Position numbers and translations under genes: made by a program | Shown: positions 50,301 to 61,560 of the stretch, in pieces | How the letters are laid out: every line of letters begins with the position of its first letter | Numbering within the stretch: the stretch's first letter is position 1 | The notes under the pieces: generated by a model | What the model saw: the letters and a program-made list of their open reading frames with translations, nothing else | Told to the model about the DNA's origin: nothing | Database searches by the model: none | Source: Camarhynchus parvulus | Lineage: Eukaryota > Chordata > Aves > Passeriformes > Thraupidae | Direction of reading: 5' to 3' | NCBI RefSeq assembly: GCF_901933205.1 | Contig: NC_044577.1 | Location: forward strand, 8,567,321-8,631,320 | Length of the DNA: 64,000 nt

Positions 50301-50639
50301 GGCTGAGTGCTTGCAACTGCTTTTTTTGTATGCACAGGGAAGTGATCAGAAATTCTAGAATCTCACTTGGAGACCTGCTCACTTTAAGTTTCCATGAAAT
50401 GGAGGCATTGTTCTTCAAAAACATGTCACAGGGGTTCCTCATAAGCAATTTTTAAAAATGTCATTTTCTTATCCATACAAATGTAAGTCAAATAAAATTA
50501 CTCCACAGCTGCTGGGTTTCTAGCTTTTCTAATTGTATTTATTCACGGATTTCCTTGGCATTTCAAAGTGGAACTAGAAACAAAAGCAAACAAAAAAAAA
50601 ATCCAACCCAACAAACACAATGCATACATTGATGAAACC
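47341..50639. other. Non-coding stretch
   Basis: No gene is supported. Plus-strand frames near 47441-47668 and 48172-48516 (114 codons) and minus-strand frames near 48769-49147 overlap frames in other phases and have no recognised domain. Minor T-rich (49725-49744) and A/C-rich (50588-50615) low-complexity patches are present. Confidence 0.5.
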
Positions 50640-51080
50640 TCCTGAGTGCTTTAACATAATCCAAGGCAATTTTCTCCAAGAAACAAAATGAATGAAATTT
50701 GCTTATGGACCCCTAAGCTTTGCAAACCCTTCAACTAGAACAAGAGAAATATGTGGCTGGAAGCCAATCGGCAGCCAAATGTGTTAGATGTGTTCCATTT
50801 ATTATTAATGTGACAACATTCTATATAGCAGCAACAGGGCAGGCAAGTAAAGGGTTGCCATGGAGATAAGTTACTCAAGATGCAGCTAAAAATACTCCCT
50901 TCTTCCCTTACTGTAATAAATATTGCATTATGTGAAGGCTAACAATGATGATATCAAATGCCATCTCACAAAGGCTTCCAGCTGTGAGCATTCTGGCTAG
51001 CTAATGGATTGCCCCATGGACACGCAGCACTTCTTGCCTGTGGATGTCAAAAGAGCCTATTTTTGCCCTTATTACACGGT
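50640..51080. promoter_or_regulatory. Candidate conserved non-coding element
   Basis: A long unique-looking block: CCAATCGGCAGCC, CCATTTATTATTAATGTG, GGTTGCCATGGAGATAAG (50853-50870, with the left half of an RFX X-box), AATAAATATTGCATTATG, CAATGATGATATCAAATG, GGCTAGCTAATGGATTG and GGACACGCAGC. CCAAT and TAAT words, retained CpGs and the absence of repeats make it one of the better enhancer candidates, still unconfirmed. Confidence 0.33.
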
Positions 51081-51742
51081 TAAATGTTAGATGGCAGCTG
51101 TTGACACCATTAGGACAAAATATTGCTCCCTACTCAGGGTAGATTTCTTACACCATTGTGACTTTGGGGGATTACAGTCATGTTCTGGGACGAGATGCAA
51201 CTGAAACTGGAAAACAAATGTCCTTTGAACAAGATCACAGGAGGTTATTAGGCCTTGTCTCTGAGGACCGTGGTTACACACTTCACCTTTTTGCTGCTCA
51301 GCAGGTGCCTTAAGACTACCAAAGATTCTAACAGTACCTATTAATCAGAAAAAAAAAAAAGGGCTTTTTAGAAGGACTCTTTGCCACCTTCAGCTTTCTT
51401 GTAGTTTAGATATGTTCAAACAGCAGCAGAGTTTTTATAGAGTTGGAAAAAGATATGTTGCAAAATTCTTTGCCCTCCATGGGAAGTCTTTATAAGCACA
51501 AAGCTTCCATTTTTCAGTTTTACATTTTCTTCTTCAGTAAAACTTTTGACTCTGATATGAAATGAATCTTAATCAAGCAATTTAGCTGAGAGATTAAAAT
51601 ATTTAATACCAGAGCAAAACATAATTCAGGTCTTTGCTAATGCCATAACTGTTCTTACTTTTTTCTCTGCTTATGGTCTTTAAAAGACAGAATTCACTTT
51701 TATTTCTTAGTTTACCATCTAATTGAACAAAGGAATTACTTT
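51081..51742. other. Non-coding stretch
   Basis: No gene was recognised. An A12-type run lies at about 51348-51360. Short frames only. Confidence 0.6.
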
Positions 51743-51810
51743 CATAGAATCCCAGATTATACAGGTGGGAAAAGATCTCATCAATCATCCAAGCTGTGTC
51801 CTTGTTAAAG
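51743..51810 (-). mobile_element. CR1 LINE 3' terminal piece, minus strand
   Basis: TTCATAGAATCCCAGATTAT ACAGGTGGGAAAAGATCTCA TCAATCATCCAAGC mirrors the CR1 terminus, which in this orientation usually reads TCATAGAATCACAGAAT..AAGACC..AAGATCATC..TCCAACC. Only the last 60 to 70 bases of an element are recognisable. It may be the 3' end of the same copy seen at 52795-52930. Confidence 0.78.
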
Positions 51811-52794
51811 TCTGCTACAGAGTAGTAGATTGTGCTTGGCTTTTTTTTCAGTCAGAAACTCACCTTCAGCACTGTAACAATGGAATTTCTTGCCAGTACA
51901 CATGATCATATACAAAATTCTCGTATTTCCAACTCAGTTTAAATATTTTTGTTTTGCTTAGGGTGATAGTATGCTTATTTTTCAGTAGAATAAGTTATAT
52001 CTTAAAAAATAGGATAATAATTGTACTTGAAAAACACAGGAATTGTTCCTGGAGAAGCAGAAGGCAGGGTGGAAGTTTTAATTTTGCCATTTCTCAAAGT
52101 GCAAGATTTTATCTGCTGTTAATAGGCAGCAAAAAGACACATGGGAAATACAACCAGGGAATTTAAGGAAATGGGGTAACACTACACAAAACTTCTGCCA
52201 GCATGTCCCAGGAGCACAGAGCTCTGTGATCAGCACCACATCCCCTGCAGTGGCACACTTTATCACTTGGCTGAGAGCAGGAACCTCCCCGTGACAACAC
52301 ACACAGCCACTTCCTTCAGGAACACTGTTTTTAACTATCATTTTTCCGCTTTTTCTGTGTGTACTCTGTTCTTACCCTTGATGGCACAAAAATGAGCTCT
52401 CTAACACTACCCCTCGAGCACACTCAGCTGCTGGCTGAGTAAACACAGGAGCAAGTCTGTCCTGAACAGCAGGTGAGCCTACAGCCACAGAAATGTCTGG
52501 GTACTTACTCAAAAGAAAAAGCACTCTTCAAAATAGGCCTCCCTACCACGCATAATTCCTGCTTCTCCCCTTTACCTAAAGAGGTTACTTCACTTTAAAT
52601 GCTCACCTGGGCTCAACCCCACGGAGCCTGTAAGCATGGGCTTTGTGGTTTGTTTACTGGCTCTAAAGGACTTAACACACTTTTGGCACAGTATTAATGA
52701 TATCCCTACTACCATTTCATGGATAATAATTTTACTCAGATGAGCCTGTGGCTCTGTAAGCTCTCTCTACTTGACTTTTCATCACCTTCCACTA
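51811..52794. other. Non-coding interval between two CR1 pieces
   Basis: About 980 bases without a recognised repeat. The centre (52150-52330) is GC-richer, and a minus-strand frame of 87 codons crosses it without a known domain. If the flanking CR1 pieces belong to one element, this interval would be a later insertion. Confidence 0.45.
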
Positions 52795-52930
52795 CACCAG
52801 GTTGCTTAAAGCCCCATTCAACCTGTCCTCAAGTACCAACAAGGATGGGGCATCCACAGATTCTCCAGACAACCTCCTGCAAAAGGGATTTATCCCCTTA
52901 AATAGCCCATTCCAGTTTCATGATTCTCCC
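52795..52930 (-). mobile_element. CR1 LINE internal 3' fragment, minus strand
   Basis: CACCAGGTTGCTTAAAGCCC, then CAACCTGTCCTCAAGTACCA, then AGGATGGGGCATCCACAGAT, then TCTCCAGACAACCTCC and CCCATTCCAGTTTCATGATT follow the minus-strand CR1 order (normally ..GGCCTTGAACACTTCCAGGG ATGGGGCATCCACA..TTCTCTGGGCAACCTGTTCC..). It lacks the terminal 60 to 90 bases of the element, which is what the piece at 51743-51810 provides. Confidence 0.88.
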
Positions 52931-54994
52931 TGAAATAACAGCATAGAACAATTTCTCTCCATTTCAAGAAGCAGGTTGATAATTCATTGCAAAGAGACTT
53001 TTTATTTGGCTTTTAATTTCTCCACTGCTGTTATGTGCATTTACCCTGCACTAGTCTTTTTTTTCCTGTTGTTCCAAACAAGGTGTTATTCTGCTTTTTA
53101 CAAACATGCTGGCTCTCCTGTGAGCCTCCAGCCTCCTTCCAAAGGCTCAGCACCAGGCAGCTCCATGCAGGTGCAATCACAGTGACCTTGGATGATACAT
53201 TTGCTGGACAAGCCTCCAGAGAGCTGCATTATTTCTGGAGCGAGGCTTCCTGTCAGATGTTGTAATACATGGCATAGATGCCTGTTCCTAGCAGACACTT
53301 CACCTGGAAAAAGCATTCTCTTGTTTTTCACATCCATTACATAGAGGAGAGTCAACAAAAAGAAAACCTGCTTTTAAGCACAACCAGATTGTGTTTGCTC
53401 CCACCACATCTTCCACATTTTTTAATTTATTTTTTGCAAATCTTATGGTTTATGTATGCCAATTATAACAGCATAAATAATAAAAGCAACAAAAAACCTC
53501 AAACCAAATATCAGATATATGGGAACCCTGGGGAATGGTGGTTTTAGGAAAGGATTGATTTGTAAAGGAGTATGATTACACTGCATAAATACACTTGGTG
53601 TAAGAACACTACAGGAGTTGAAGATGTCAAACTCCAGCAGAAGGAGTTTTCAGAAGGACAATGTTTATCTTCTGTCTACTTTAGAATCCCTGTTAGCTGA
53701 GTAGAGGGACACCAGTACAACACTGACTACAGTTTTAAAACATTGAGAGCACATCATCTCTTCAAAAGGGAAAAAAAAACCCCAATAAAAAAAGCGAAGT
53801 TGTTGGGGGGTTCTGGGTGGTTTGTGTATTTTTGTTTTATTGGGTTTTTTGTTGTTGGTTTTGTCTCTAGGTTGGGATTTTTTGTTGTTGTTTTGTTATA
53901 GCTTGGGAGAGGATGTGCATTTAAAAAAATAAAGATTAGTAAGGTTTAGATGCCAAAACCTCAAGCTGTAGAAAGTCCAGGTGGATAAGATGACCATTTC
54001 CTATCAATGAGAGCAATTAATCAACACAGCATACTCTTAAGCAAAATGGTAGATAATATACCAGACTGGATGCCTTTCAGGTAGGCATGTTCTAGCTAAC
54101 CACCAGTTCTGCCTTAAAGAAAAGTTACATAGACGTAAAAAGATTAATTACATCTCATCATACAGGTACTGTTTTAAAATTAATGATCTATTCCAAGTTT
54201 AAATGCAAACTGCAAAATACCCTTCATACAGTCTAGGTATCTTATGGTAACACAGCCATGTCCACCTGAAATATTTCTAAGTGTAAAGAAAAAAAAAGAA
54301 GCTCTGTTAAACACAGGACCATACTGCTCACATAGATCAAAAATTTTAAGAATTACTTCAGATGTGACATGAAGTTAACCAATGACAGCACAGTCCACAC
54401 TACAGATTAAGCATCTATTTAAGAAGTATTTGAATAAAGAGCTTGAAGGCCCTTTCTGCAGTCCCCTGAGAACAGTCTCCTTCAAGAGCAAGACCACTGA
54501 GCTTAGAGGCTTTTGTTGGTTCCAAGTCACTGCTCTCCTGTTCTTGCTCTGACTATGAAGTCCTGCATTAGCCCTCCATCATCACACCTCTCTTATGCCT
54601 TTGCAGATATTTCCACTCAGAAAACAAAATGGACTTATGTGTCTCAGAGCTAAAGTGTCCTAATTGGTTGCTACCTCACATGGTCCTGCATTCTAAGGTC
54701 ACACAGACTCAGGCCAAATACACAGAAACAATTCATTAAATAATAAGTTCAATTCAGTGTAGTTATAACTAGAAAGGGTGTAATTTACATTGAAATGACA
54801 TATAAGCAATGGCAGATTCCACCTTTGATATCCATTGACATATTTCGGTCTTAGCTTAGTTTCTCTCTTCCATATTTGAATATTTTCTAAAAACATCCAT
54901 TACAACTTCAGTAATTAATCAACAAATGTCATTTTCCATTAAAGCATATTTAATCGTCACAAAAATTAGGAACAACTAACAACCAAAACCAGTA
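52931..54994. other. Non-coding stretch with G/T low-complexity tract
   Basis: No gene is supported. Overlapping frames at 52.98-53.55 kb occur on both strands. The 53771-53903 tract is a low-complexity A-run/CCCC then T/G-rich region, listed separately. Confidence 0.55.
53771..53903. repeat. Low-complexity A-rich then T/G-rich tract
   Basis: An A run followed by CCCCAATAAAAAAAG gives way to about 100 bases made mostly of GGTTT, TTGTTG and TTTTATTGGG words. The A-rich then T-rich arrangement could form weak foldbacks. It is best read as simple-sequence drift. Confidence 0.75.
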
Positions 54995-55313
54995 TAATTA
55001 CTTCTAATGCAAATGTGCTAATTTAAATTGTGGAATACTTCTTTAAGAGAAGTCTGTGTTAATTGGGGTCTGATCATGAAAGCAAGCTGCTAATTGAGCT
55101 GGCATGCGCCAGATAGACTAGTCCAACTGAAAGAAAGACAATATTTGCAATGTAACACTGATTTTAAAAGTTAACATTTTAATGAAAAAAGCTGCTATCA
55201 GGCTCATGCCAGTTCAATTAGTCACTCCTTCCCATGAGCAGACCCCAATTAACACACTTTTCCAAAAGAAATATCCCACTGTTCAATTAAAACATGGAAG
55301 CATAGATGATTAC
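54995..55313. repeat. Long imperfect palindrome (about 320 bp) with perfect 18-bp arms at its core
   Basis: TGTGTTAATTGGGGTCTG at 55055-55072 is exactly mirrored by CAGACCCCAATTAACACA at 55239-55256. The pairing continues on both sides: 55030-55116 against 55195-55279 matches at roughly 78 percent by hand count, including CTAATTGAGCTGGCATG against CATGCCAGTTCAATTAG. Weaker symmetry continues outward to about 54995 and 55313. A 78-base spacer (55117-55194) forms the loop. The left arm also holds ATGCAAAT (55007-55014). It could be an old foldback/MITE-like DNA transposon or one of the ancient hairpin-shaped repeats (Eulor/UCON type) that are often conserved as enhancers. Which one is inference. 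Confidence 0.85.
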
Positions 55314-58300
55314 ACAAGTCTATTTTGATAATTAGTCTTACTTGATCTGTCTCAAATGTGTTGTTTCTGAACTGCTGCATCATCAAAACTTGTGGATTAT
55401 TTTTGAGCAAATGCTTTTTATCTGCATTAAGCAGGCACTGTCTCTACAACAGAACCAAAGCAGCTCAACAAGCCAGCAGTGGCAAGGCAACATCTTGGTG
55501 CCTGTTGGTAATAGCAGAGATCATAGTATGATGGTTTTGATCAGTTGGAGAAATCAGGTGAACAGGATTTCTGTTCCCAGTGAGATCTTGTACAACCCTA
55601 CGGCAAACGCGAGTAAATAAAGGCAGGCATGGGTTGATCCAAAGCCTAAGGTCAATGAGAATCTGTCTTCAGTGACTGTTGGATTAGGTCCCCATGTTCC
55701 ACGGGACAAGAGGAATTATTGCAGTGCATCAAGCAGTGGGAGCTAGCAACTGGGCAAATATTGATTTGGCATGGTAACTGCTATAATATTGATTTTAAAC
55801 ACAACTTGAATATAGATTTATCAACCATTCTGCAGCACTATGTCAATGTGCAATAACGACAGCCTTTGATGGCTCAGTAAAGTAACAACACTGAGAAAGA
55901 ATGAAGGAAGAGTCATGATCACTGCAAATGCTTCCTCAGAAGTATCATGATCCACATACCTGGAGAGCTTGTCACCTAACTGAGCTATTGAAAGGATTGG
56001 TAAGTCGTGTCTAATTAGCCAAGAGTGATGCTAATCAATAAAGGCACACAGAATTCAGGATTTTCCCCTGTATTTGGGACTGCAGCATAAAATACAGTGG
56101 TTTCCTGGGGAAGGAATTGATCTTGCCTACTAGTAAGTTAAAACAATGCTTCTCACCATCGATCCCTTCAAATCAATATTAGGCTTTTTGCTTGATACGA
56201 TGGAGCAGGCAATTCCAAATTCACAAGTACAGATGGAGTAGAGGCAGACATGCCATCACTAAAGCAAGCAATGTGCAATTACAGTGCCCCTGCAGTCCAC
56301 TAGCAGTAACCCTGGCTTCAGCATGAGTCTTTCATTGCATGCTTGGACCAAAATTCTGTTATTACTACTTGTCAAAAGTAGTTATCGCTATGATTCCCTG
56401 AGGAGACATTCTTACTGATCTGAAGTGTCTTTAGAGAGTGCAACACAATCATCCAGTGTGAAGGAGAACATACAAATCTATTTGCCTTAGGATATTACAT
56501 GTTCGCTAACTTATCACTGCTGCATCTAATGCCATTACCCAATGTAGTATGCAGGTATTCCTGTCACCCAGAATTTACATTAAAGACAAAACCCCCCCAG
56601 AAAAAACCAACCATAATCATGCTTTGGAAAATTCTTGTGATCAAACAGAACAGATTGTTAGGTATCCATCTCCAAAATATTGAGGGGATAGGGCAGAAAG
56701 ATTCAATAGCATATGGTCTTTAACTCACATATTTACTTTCCTTGAGATAGTTGCTGTAAAACTACCACCCACATTCCTAGCATCCAGAAAATATATCACA
56801 TGTGAAATGCAAAAGAAGTTTATTCACGAAAATATCTTCATTTTGAAGGAGAGGCTGCACTTCCTGTTGGAAGACGGTTAATTTCTGTAACCCCAGAGCA
56901 CCAGGATAACCCCAGAGGCTTGACTTGAACTGACTAACTGCAGCAGACTGGTGGATTTGCTAAAGGATCCCAGAAGCTTTGCTGCATAAGGTCCTCCCCT
57001 AGGCAAGGGGCTGTAGGGAGGTGGTGCAGGAAAATGCAGGACAAAAGCTACAGCTGGGAGACTGCAGCCAGCACCTGGTCTGGTAGGTCAGAACCACCTT
57101 CAGATAGGTCAGTGCAAAGGACACACTTGGTATCTTTTAAATTAATATTTCCTCTTATTTTTCCTGTGAATAGAGTCTGCCTTCTCCCTCTGGCATGCAT
57201 TCTAACAATGTTGAAGTCACTAACATGATTCTTCACTTTATGGGGTTTTTGTTTGTCGGGGGTTTCTTTTAAAAAGCTTGGAGTAGGAGAGACACAATTT
57301 ATGGTATTGCTTTGATGTTAGTGGAGGTGCAATGTCAGTGCAGAATTTGCCTCACTTTTTCTAATCTTTTCAAGTATGCACAGCTACTCTGAAACCTCCC
57401 TGCACAAACTTGGCAAGAAAAAAAACCCCAAAAAGTAGGGGTAAGTGGAAAGGAATGAGAAAAACTTGCCTTTCAGGAGGTGCTTTGCTCTTCTGCTCAG
57501 AATCCATCAGTCTGCTCCTATACACAACAGACTCCTCTGTTCCTACCCCCAGTATTGCTACAGTTACAGCTGCCCCCTCTTTTCTCAAGCTATTTAGTTT
57601 TTTTCTTGTTGATTATGGCACATTCACTATCACATAAATTTTCATGCTATCTCAAAGTTTAAGCATTTGGCCTCTAGCGGCACAAAACATTTTTTATTTT
57701 ATTCAGAATGCCACCATTCTCAATTTGGTCACAAACCACCAGAAACCTCACATTTAAATTCAGGAATTCAAATCCTTGCAATAAACTTTACATTGAATGA
57801 GTTAACACAAACATACAATTATTTTTTTTCCCCACAGGCTGGAGATAAAGACCATGCAAAATCAAAACAAAGTATTTCTGTTTTAATCAAGCATTCAAAA
57901 TCCAAAACCAAATATCCTCAGTTTGAAGTATTAGGGAATCTTTTCAGTGGACTTAAAGTTTCAACAACTTCTCCAAATCTGGGGGGAACCCCCCATTAAA
58001 ACATCAGTACTTACATTTCAAACCTATTTATCTCCTGAGACAGTAGAAAGAGAATTTAATGTACTCCCACAGAAATTCAGGGCCTACTCAAACCAGTAGC
58101 TCATAATACACATTTAGAACTAAGTCTTAATTTAGGTTATCAAACAGAAAATAAGTGATTTGTGCTTTTCAAGCACTTCAACATAAACTTCATTTCAGGC
58201 TGAGAAAGAATACGAAGTCGAACACTCTGCATCACATGTATGAGCTAAGGCTGCAAAATAAAGGCAGCCTGGGACTGCTCTAGTCAAAGAGGAACAAAAA

Positions 58301-61300
58301 CATCTGTCTGTAACTTCAAGATACTATGAGAGGGGTTTTTTTAACCAAAAAAAGGGAAAGAAAACAAAGACAAAAGGAGATCCCTATGACCCAGCTGCAG
58401 AAGTAAAAGCAAAGTGCAGAATGCAGCAATAGCAGATCTAAGAAGACACCGTTTCTAAGAAAACTGAAGGAAGGGACTCAGCAGGGAGAGGGAAACATGT
58501 TCTCCATTTTGATGTTGGCATCTCTCAGGCTCCTTGCCAGAGGCTACAGGCATCCCCAGGGCCCACCCAAAGCCACTCAGGAGATTCTGCTCTATTACAG
58601 AAAGCTTCACTTAAGCAATGCAAGCATCTCCCCCTCCCCATATTTTGTATGAAGTCTTACAGCCATCAGTATACAAGTGACATTTTTTACAATTCTGTTC
58701 CCAAGATAACTGAGGTCTGTTCCTACTGATCTAGACTTGTTAGGCATTGACTTGAAGCTCAGGCAAGTTCCTCAGGTACAGGAGCAAACTTAGGGCAATG
58801 GGGGGTGGCAAATAAACAGGTTTCACAAGGCACTACTGGCCCTGCATACACTGACAGTTATTAGCACCCCAGAAATGCTTTAAGATACACAATTCACATA
58901 TTTATTTACTCAGGCTTTGCAGAGAACTAGACCTTTTCAGGTACAGTCAGAAAATGCACTATTCAAACACAGAGGCAGAGAAATTGGGTACATCTTAAGA
59001 AGACCAACACTCTCAAAGACTGTAGCCTACATGCCTATCTTACATAATCAGCAATTCTACCTTCTCAACACCTCATGTTCCAGAAACCCTAAGACAGCCA
59101 GAACAACTCACATCATCCTTACATTTTCCAATCTTTCATCTCCTTAAGTCCCTGACTCAGGAGCGTCAGAGTCCCTTGATCTAATATACATTACAGGAAA
59201 AGACAGGTAATTCCATAAGCAGTGACTCACCCTCACAGCCCCCGCCTGGGGGACGTAGCTCCTCAAAGGATGGCTCCAGCTTTGTGTGTAGCTCCTTCTC
59301 CCTGAGCCAGCACCTCTCTGAGAGAAGGCAGAGCCGGAAGCAGTGTGGATCTAGAAGGTTCCCCCAGCCCAGGCTGCCTCATCAGCACAGATTGGGAACA
59401 GCTGAGATGGCCCCACCGTTAACCACACACAGGTGCAGCTCATTAGCTCATTCTTTCCTCTCCTCCAAGGCCCACTCAGGTGCAGCAAATCCCTGGGCTT
59501 GGCTGGACAGGTGAGGCCAATTCCCACTGCCCTGCCGGCAGAAAGGGCAGTGACACAGCCCTTCACTCTCTCTTTTGCACCATGGATTGGAACCACCAAG
59601 GTACTCCGTGGCTTCAGAAATACAAACTGAGAGAGCTGATTGTTACAGTTAGTACTGTACTGTACTTTTCACACTAAGGACAAACAAGAACTTTCAGAGC
59701 TTTCATGGGAAATCAGGAGAGCTGCCAGACCACAAAGGACAGTGGCCAACTTGGAACCTCCCAGGGGACAGAAAACCCACGGTGTCCCACCTCTGCCTCT
59801 GATGGCTTGCAAAAAGGCCACCTTGTTAGCATGGGCAGGCAGGCACTGTGTGCTGAGACTTTCACCTCTGTCAAAAAGAGAGGAGCCTAAGCCCTGACCC
59901 CTTTCCCAAGGTGCTTTCAGGCTGTGCCTCCTGCACTGTCACAACAGATTGGGCTGTGACAGGTTGGTCAAGAAAACCAGAAATGTTTTACATTTTCTGC
60001 TTGACTTGCAGTCCTTTTACCAGACTAAGGCTTGGGACAGTTTTTCCACTGGTATTTTTTATTATGCTTTAAGAGAAAAACAGGTCTGAGGTTGACACTC
60101 AGCATTACAATTTCAGTACTATGCACATAAATTTAACTACTTAATTCCACTGAGCATTGGATAAGTGGGGCAGCTAAACCCAGTATATTGCATGGAACAT
60201 TTATCACTAACTACAGTATACAATTCCCTTTGCCATTTAGGCTTACACATTTGACAGCATTTACAATCATGCTGAATTATGCTGGAATTCCCATTTCAAA
60301 AGATTTCCTGAATGTATTGCTTGAATGCTGCCAAACCCTTTTTTTTTTTGTTTGTTTGTTCATGCAGACTTTAGGGGAAGTGAGGTCCTGTGAGGCTGCT
60401 TATGCACTGTTGGATCCCAAGTACTGTTGGGATGTCTGGATTTCACTGAGAAGTTGCTGGAATAAAACGTTAAGTAGGATCTGACTGAAAGCTACAAAGA
60501 GAAAACTGATGTAGTTTTTAATCCAGTGCGCCATAACTATTAGGGAATGTTGATTTCTTGCTGGCATCTAATTGATAACAGTCTTCATCAGCTTTTTATG
60601 ATTAGGGAAGGTCAATAGGGTCCCTCAGACTGAGACCCCACTTCTGTACCAGAGCAGAGTGACCCAGCTTCATGCCCCAATGAGGGGGCTCACAGGGCCT
60701 CAGTGGTGTCTGACACAGTGTCATGAGAGGGTGGCAGAAATCAGCTCTTGCCTTCAAGTGAACTTTCCTTCCTCTCAGAGCAGCTCAGCCAACCAGGGAG
60801 CCCCACTGTTATCTTTCATGAGGGAAAATGTACTCATTGGCTTGCAGCCATCCTCTCCTTGAAAATCTCCCAGTGTGTTTTCACACTTTAAACCTGGCTG
60901 GGAAACCTTTAAACCTTCTCTGGGTTGGGAAAACAAAAGCAAGGTCAGAAACCCCCTCATTCTCACAAGACAAACCTCCCCCTTGTACAGGGGGCATACC
61001 TGGCCTGCAACTCGCTTACTTCTACCTACTAATTTGGTGGTGCAAATTTTCGGATATGTAGAACACTTTCAACTGTAATCCTGGCTTGTGAGAAGTGCAG
61101 AAATGCTATTCTAGGTCCCCTTAAATAGATGGCAAAATGAATCCAGACTTTCCTACCTCTCCTATGCAAATCCTGCCTATGATCTTCCAAGTTTCCTCTA
61201 TGTATCTTAAACCCTGAAGGTTTAAGAGTAATATTTCTGTAAGTCAGATACTATTAGATATTTTTAAAACTCTTCCTTCTCTTCTTTAAAAACAAATAGA

Positions 61301-61349
61301 ATAAATTAAAAGAAATGTCTTCTCAATCTGACTTCAGCTGTGCTATAAA
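55314..61349. other. Non-coding stretch, GC-richer at 59.2-60.0 kb
   Basis: No gene is supported. 55850-56060 is unique-looking with GTCTAATTAGCC and GATGCTAATC. A good splice-acceptor-like word (T8-CCCCACAG|G) lies at 57824-57838 inside a 110-codon frame (57667-57999), but no exon-like protein follows. Many overlapping short frames lie at 59.28-59.90 kb, reflecting GC content. TTTG repeats lie near 60349-60361. Confidence 0.5.
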
Positions 61350-61560
61350 ACTGTTATTAAAACTATCGTGGATGTGACAGAAATAAAGGAGGTGATGAGG
61401 AGATATTTATGATGTACAAAAAATGTCCAGGGAGTATGTCTAATGATGTGATCAGGATTTTTTAGGCCCTTAATACAGTGATTATTAATGCAAGTCTGCT
61501 TCCATGCTTATGCAAATAGGCCTGGGACATAACAAGAAATTTCCAGTCATGTTGCTTGAG
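61350..61560. promoter_or_regulatory. Weak candidate regulatory block with octamer
   Basis: Contains ATGCAAAT (61510-61517) in CTTATGCAAATAGGCC, with GTGATTATTAATGC, GTGATGAGGAG and AACTATCGTGGATG. It is a POU/homeodomain-like mixture with one retained CpG. Evidence is weak. Confidence 0.2.

Noticed and set aside
57667..57999. 110-codon frame with a good acceptor-like T8-CCCCACAG|G at 57824-57838
   Set aside because: Sequence after the acceptor is lysine/serine-rich and not recognisable, and no matching donor-bounded exon could be defined.
59349..59361. Single AGAAGGTTC heat-shock-like pair
   Set aside because: Only one two-unit site without phased neighbours, so expected by chance.
59284..59897. 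Cluster of overlapping plus-strand frames
   Set aside because: Several phases are open at once, which fits GC-rich composition rather than a coding exon.
2494..61517. POU octamers ATTTGCAT/ATGCAAAT at 2494, 10174, 15994, 33315, 39596, 55007, 61164 and 61510
   Set aside because: About eight copies in 64 kb of AT-rich DNA is not far above chance. Only copies inside wider motif clusters were used as support.
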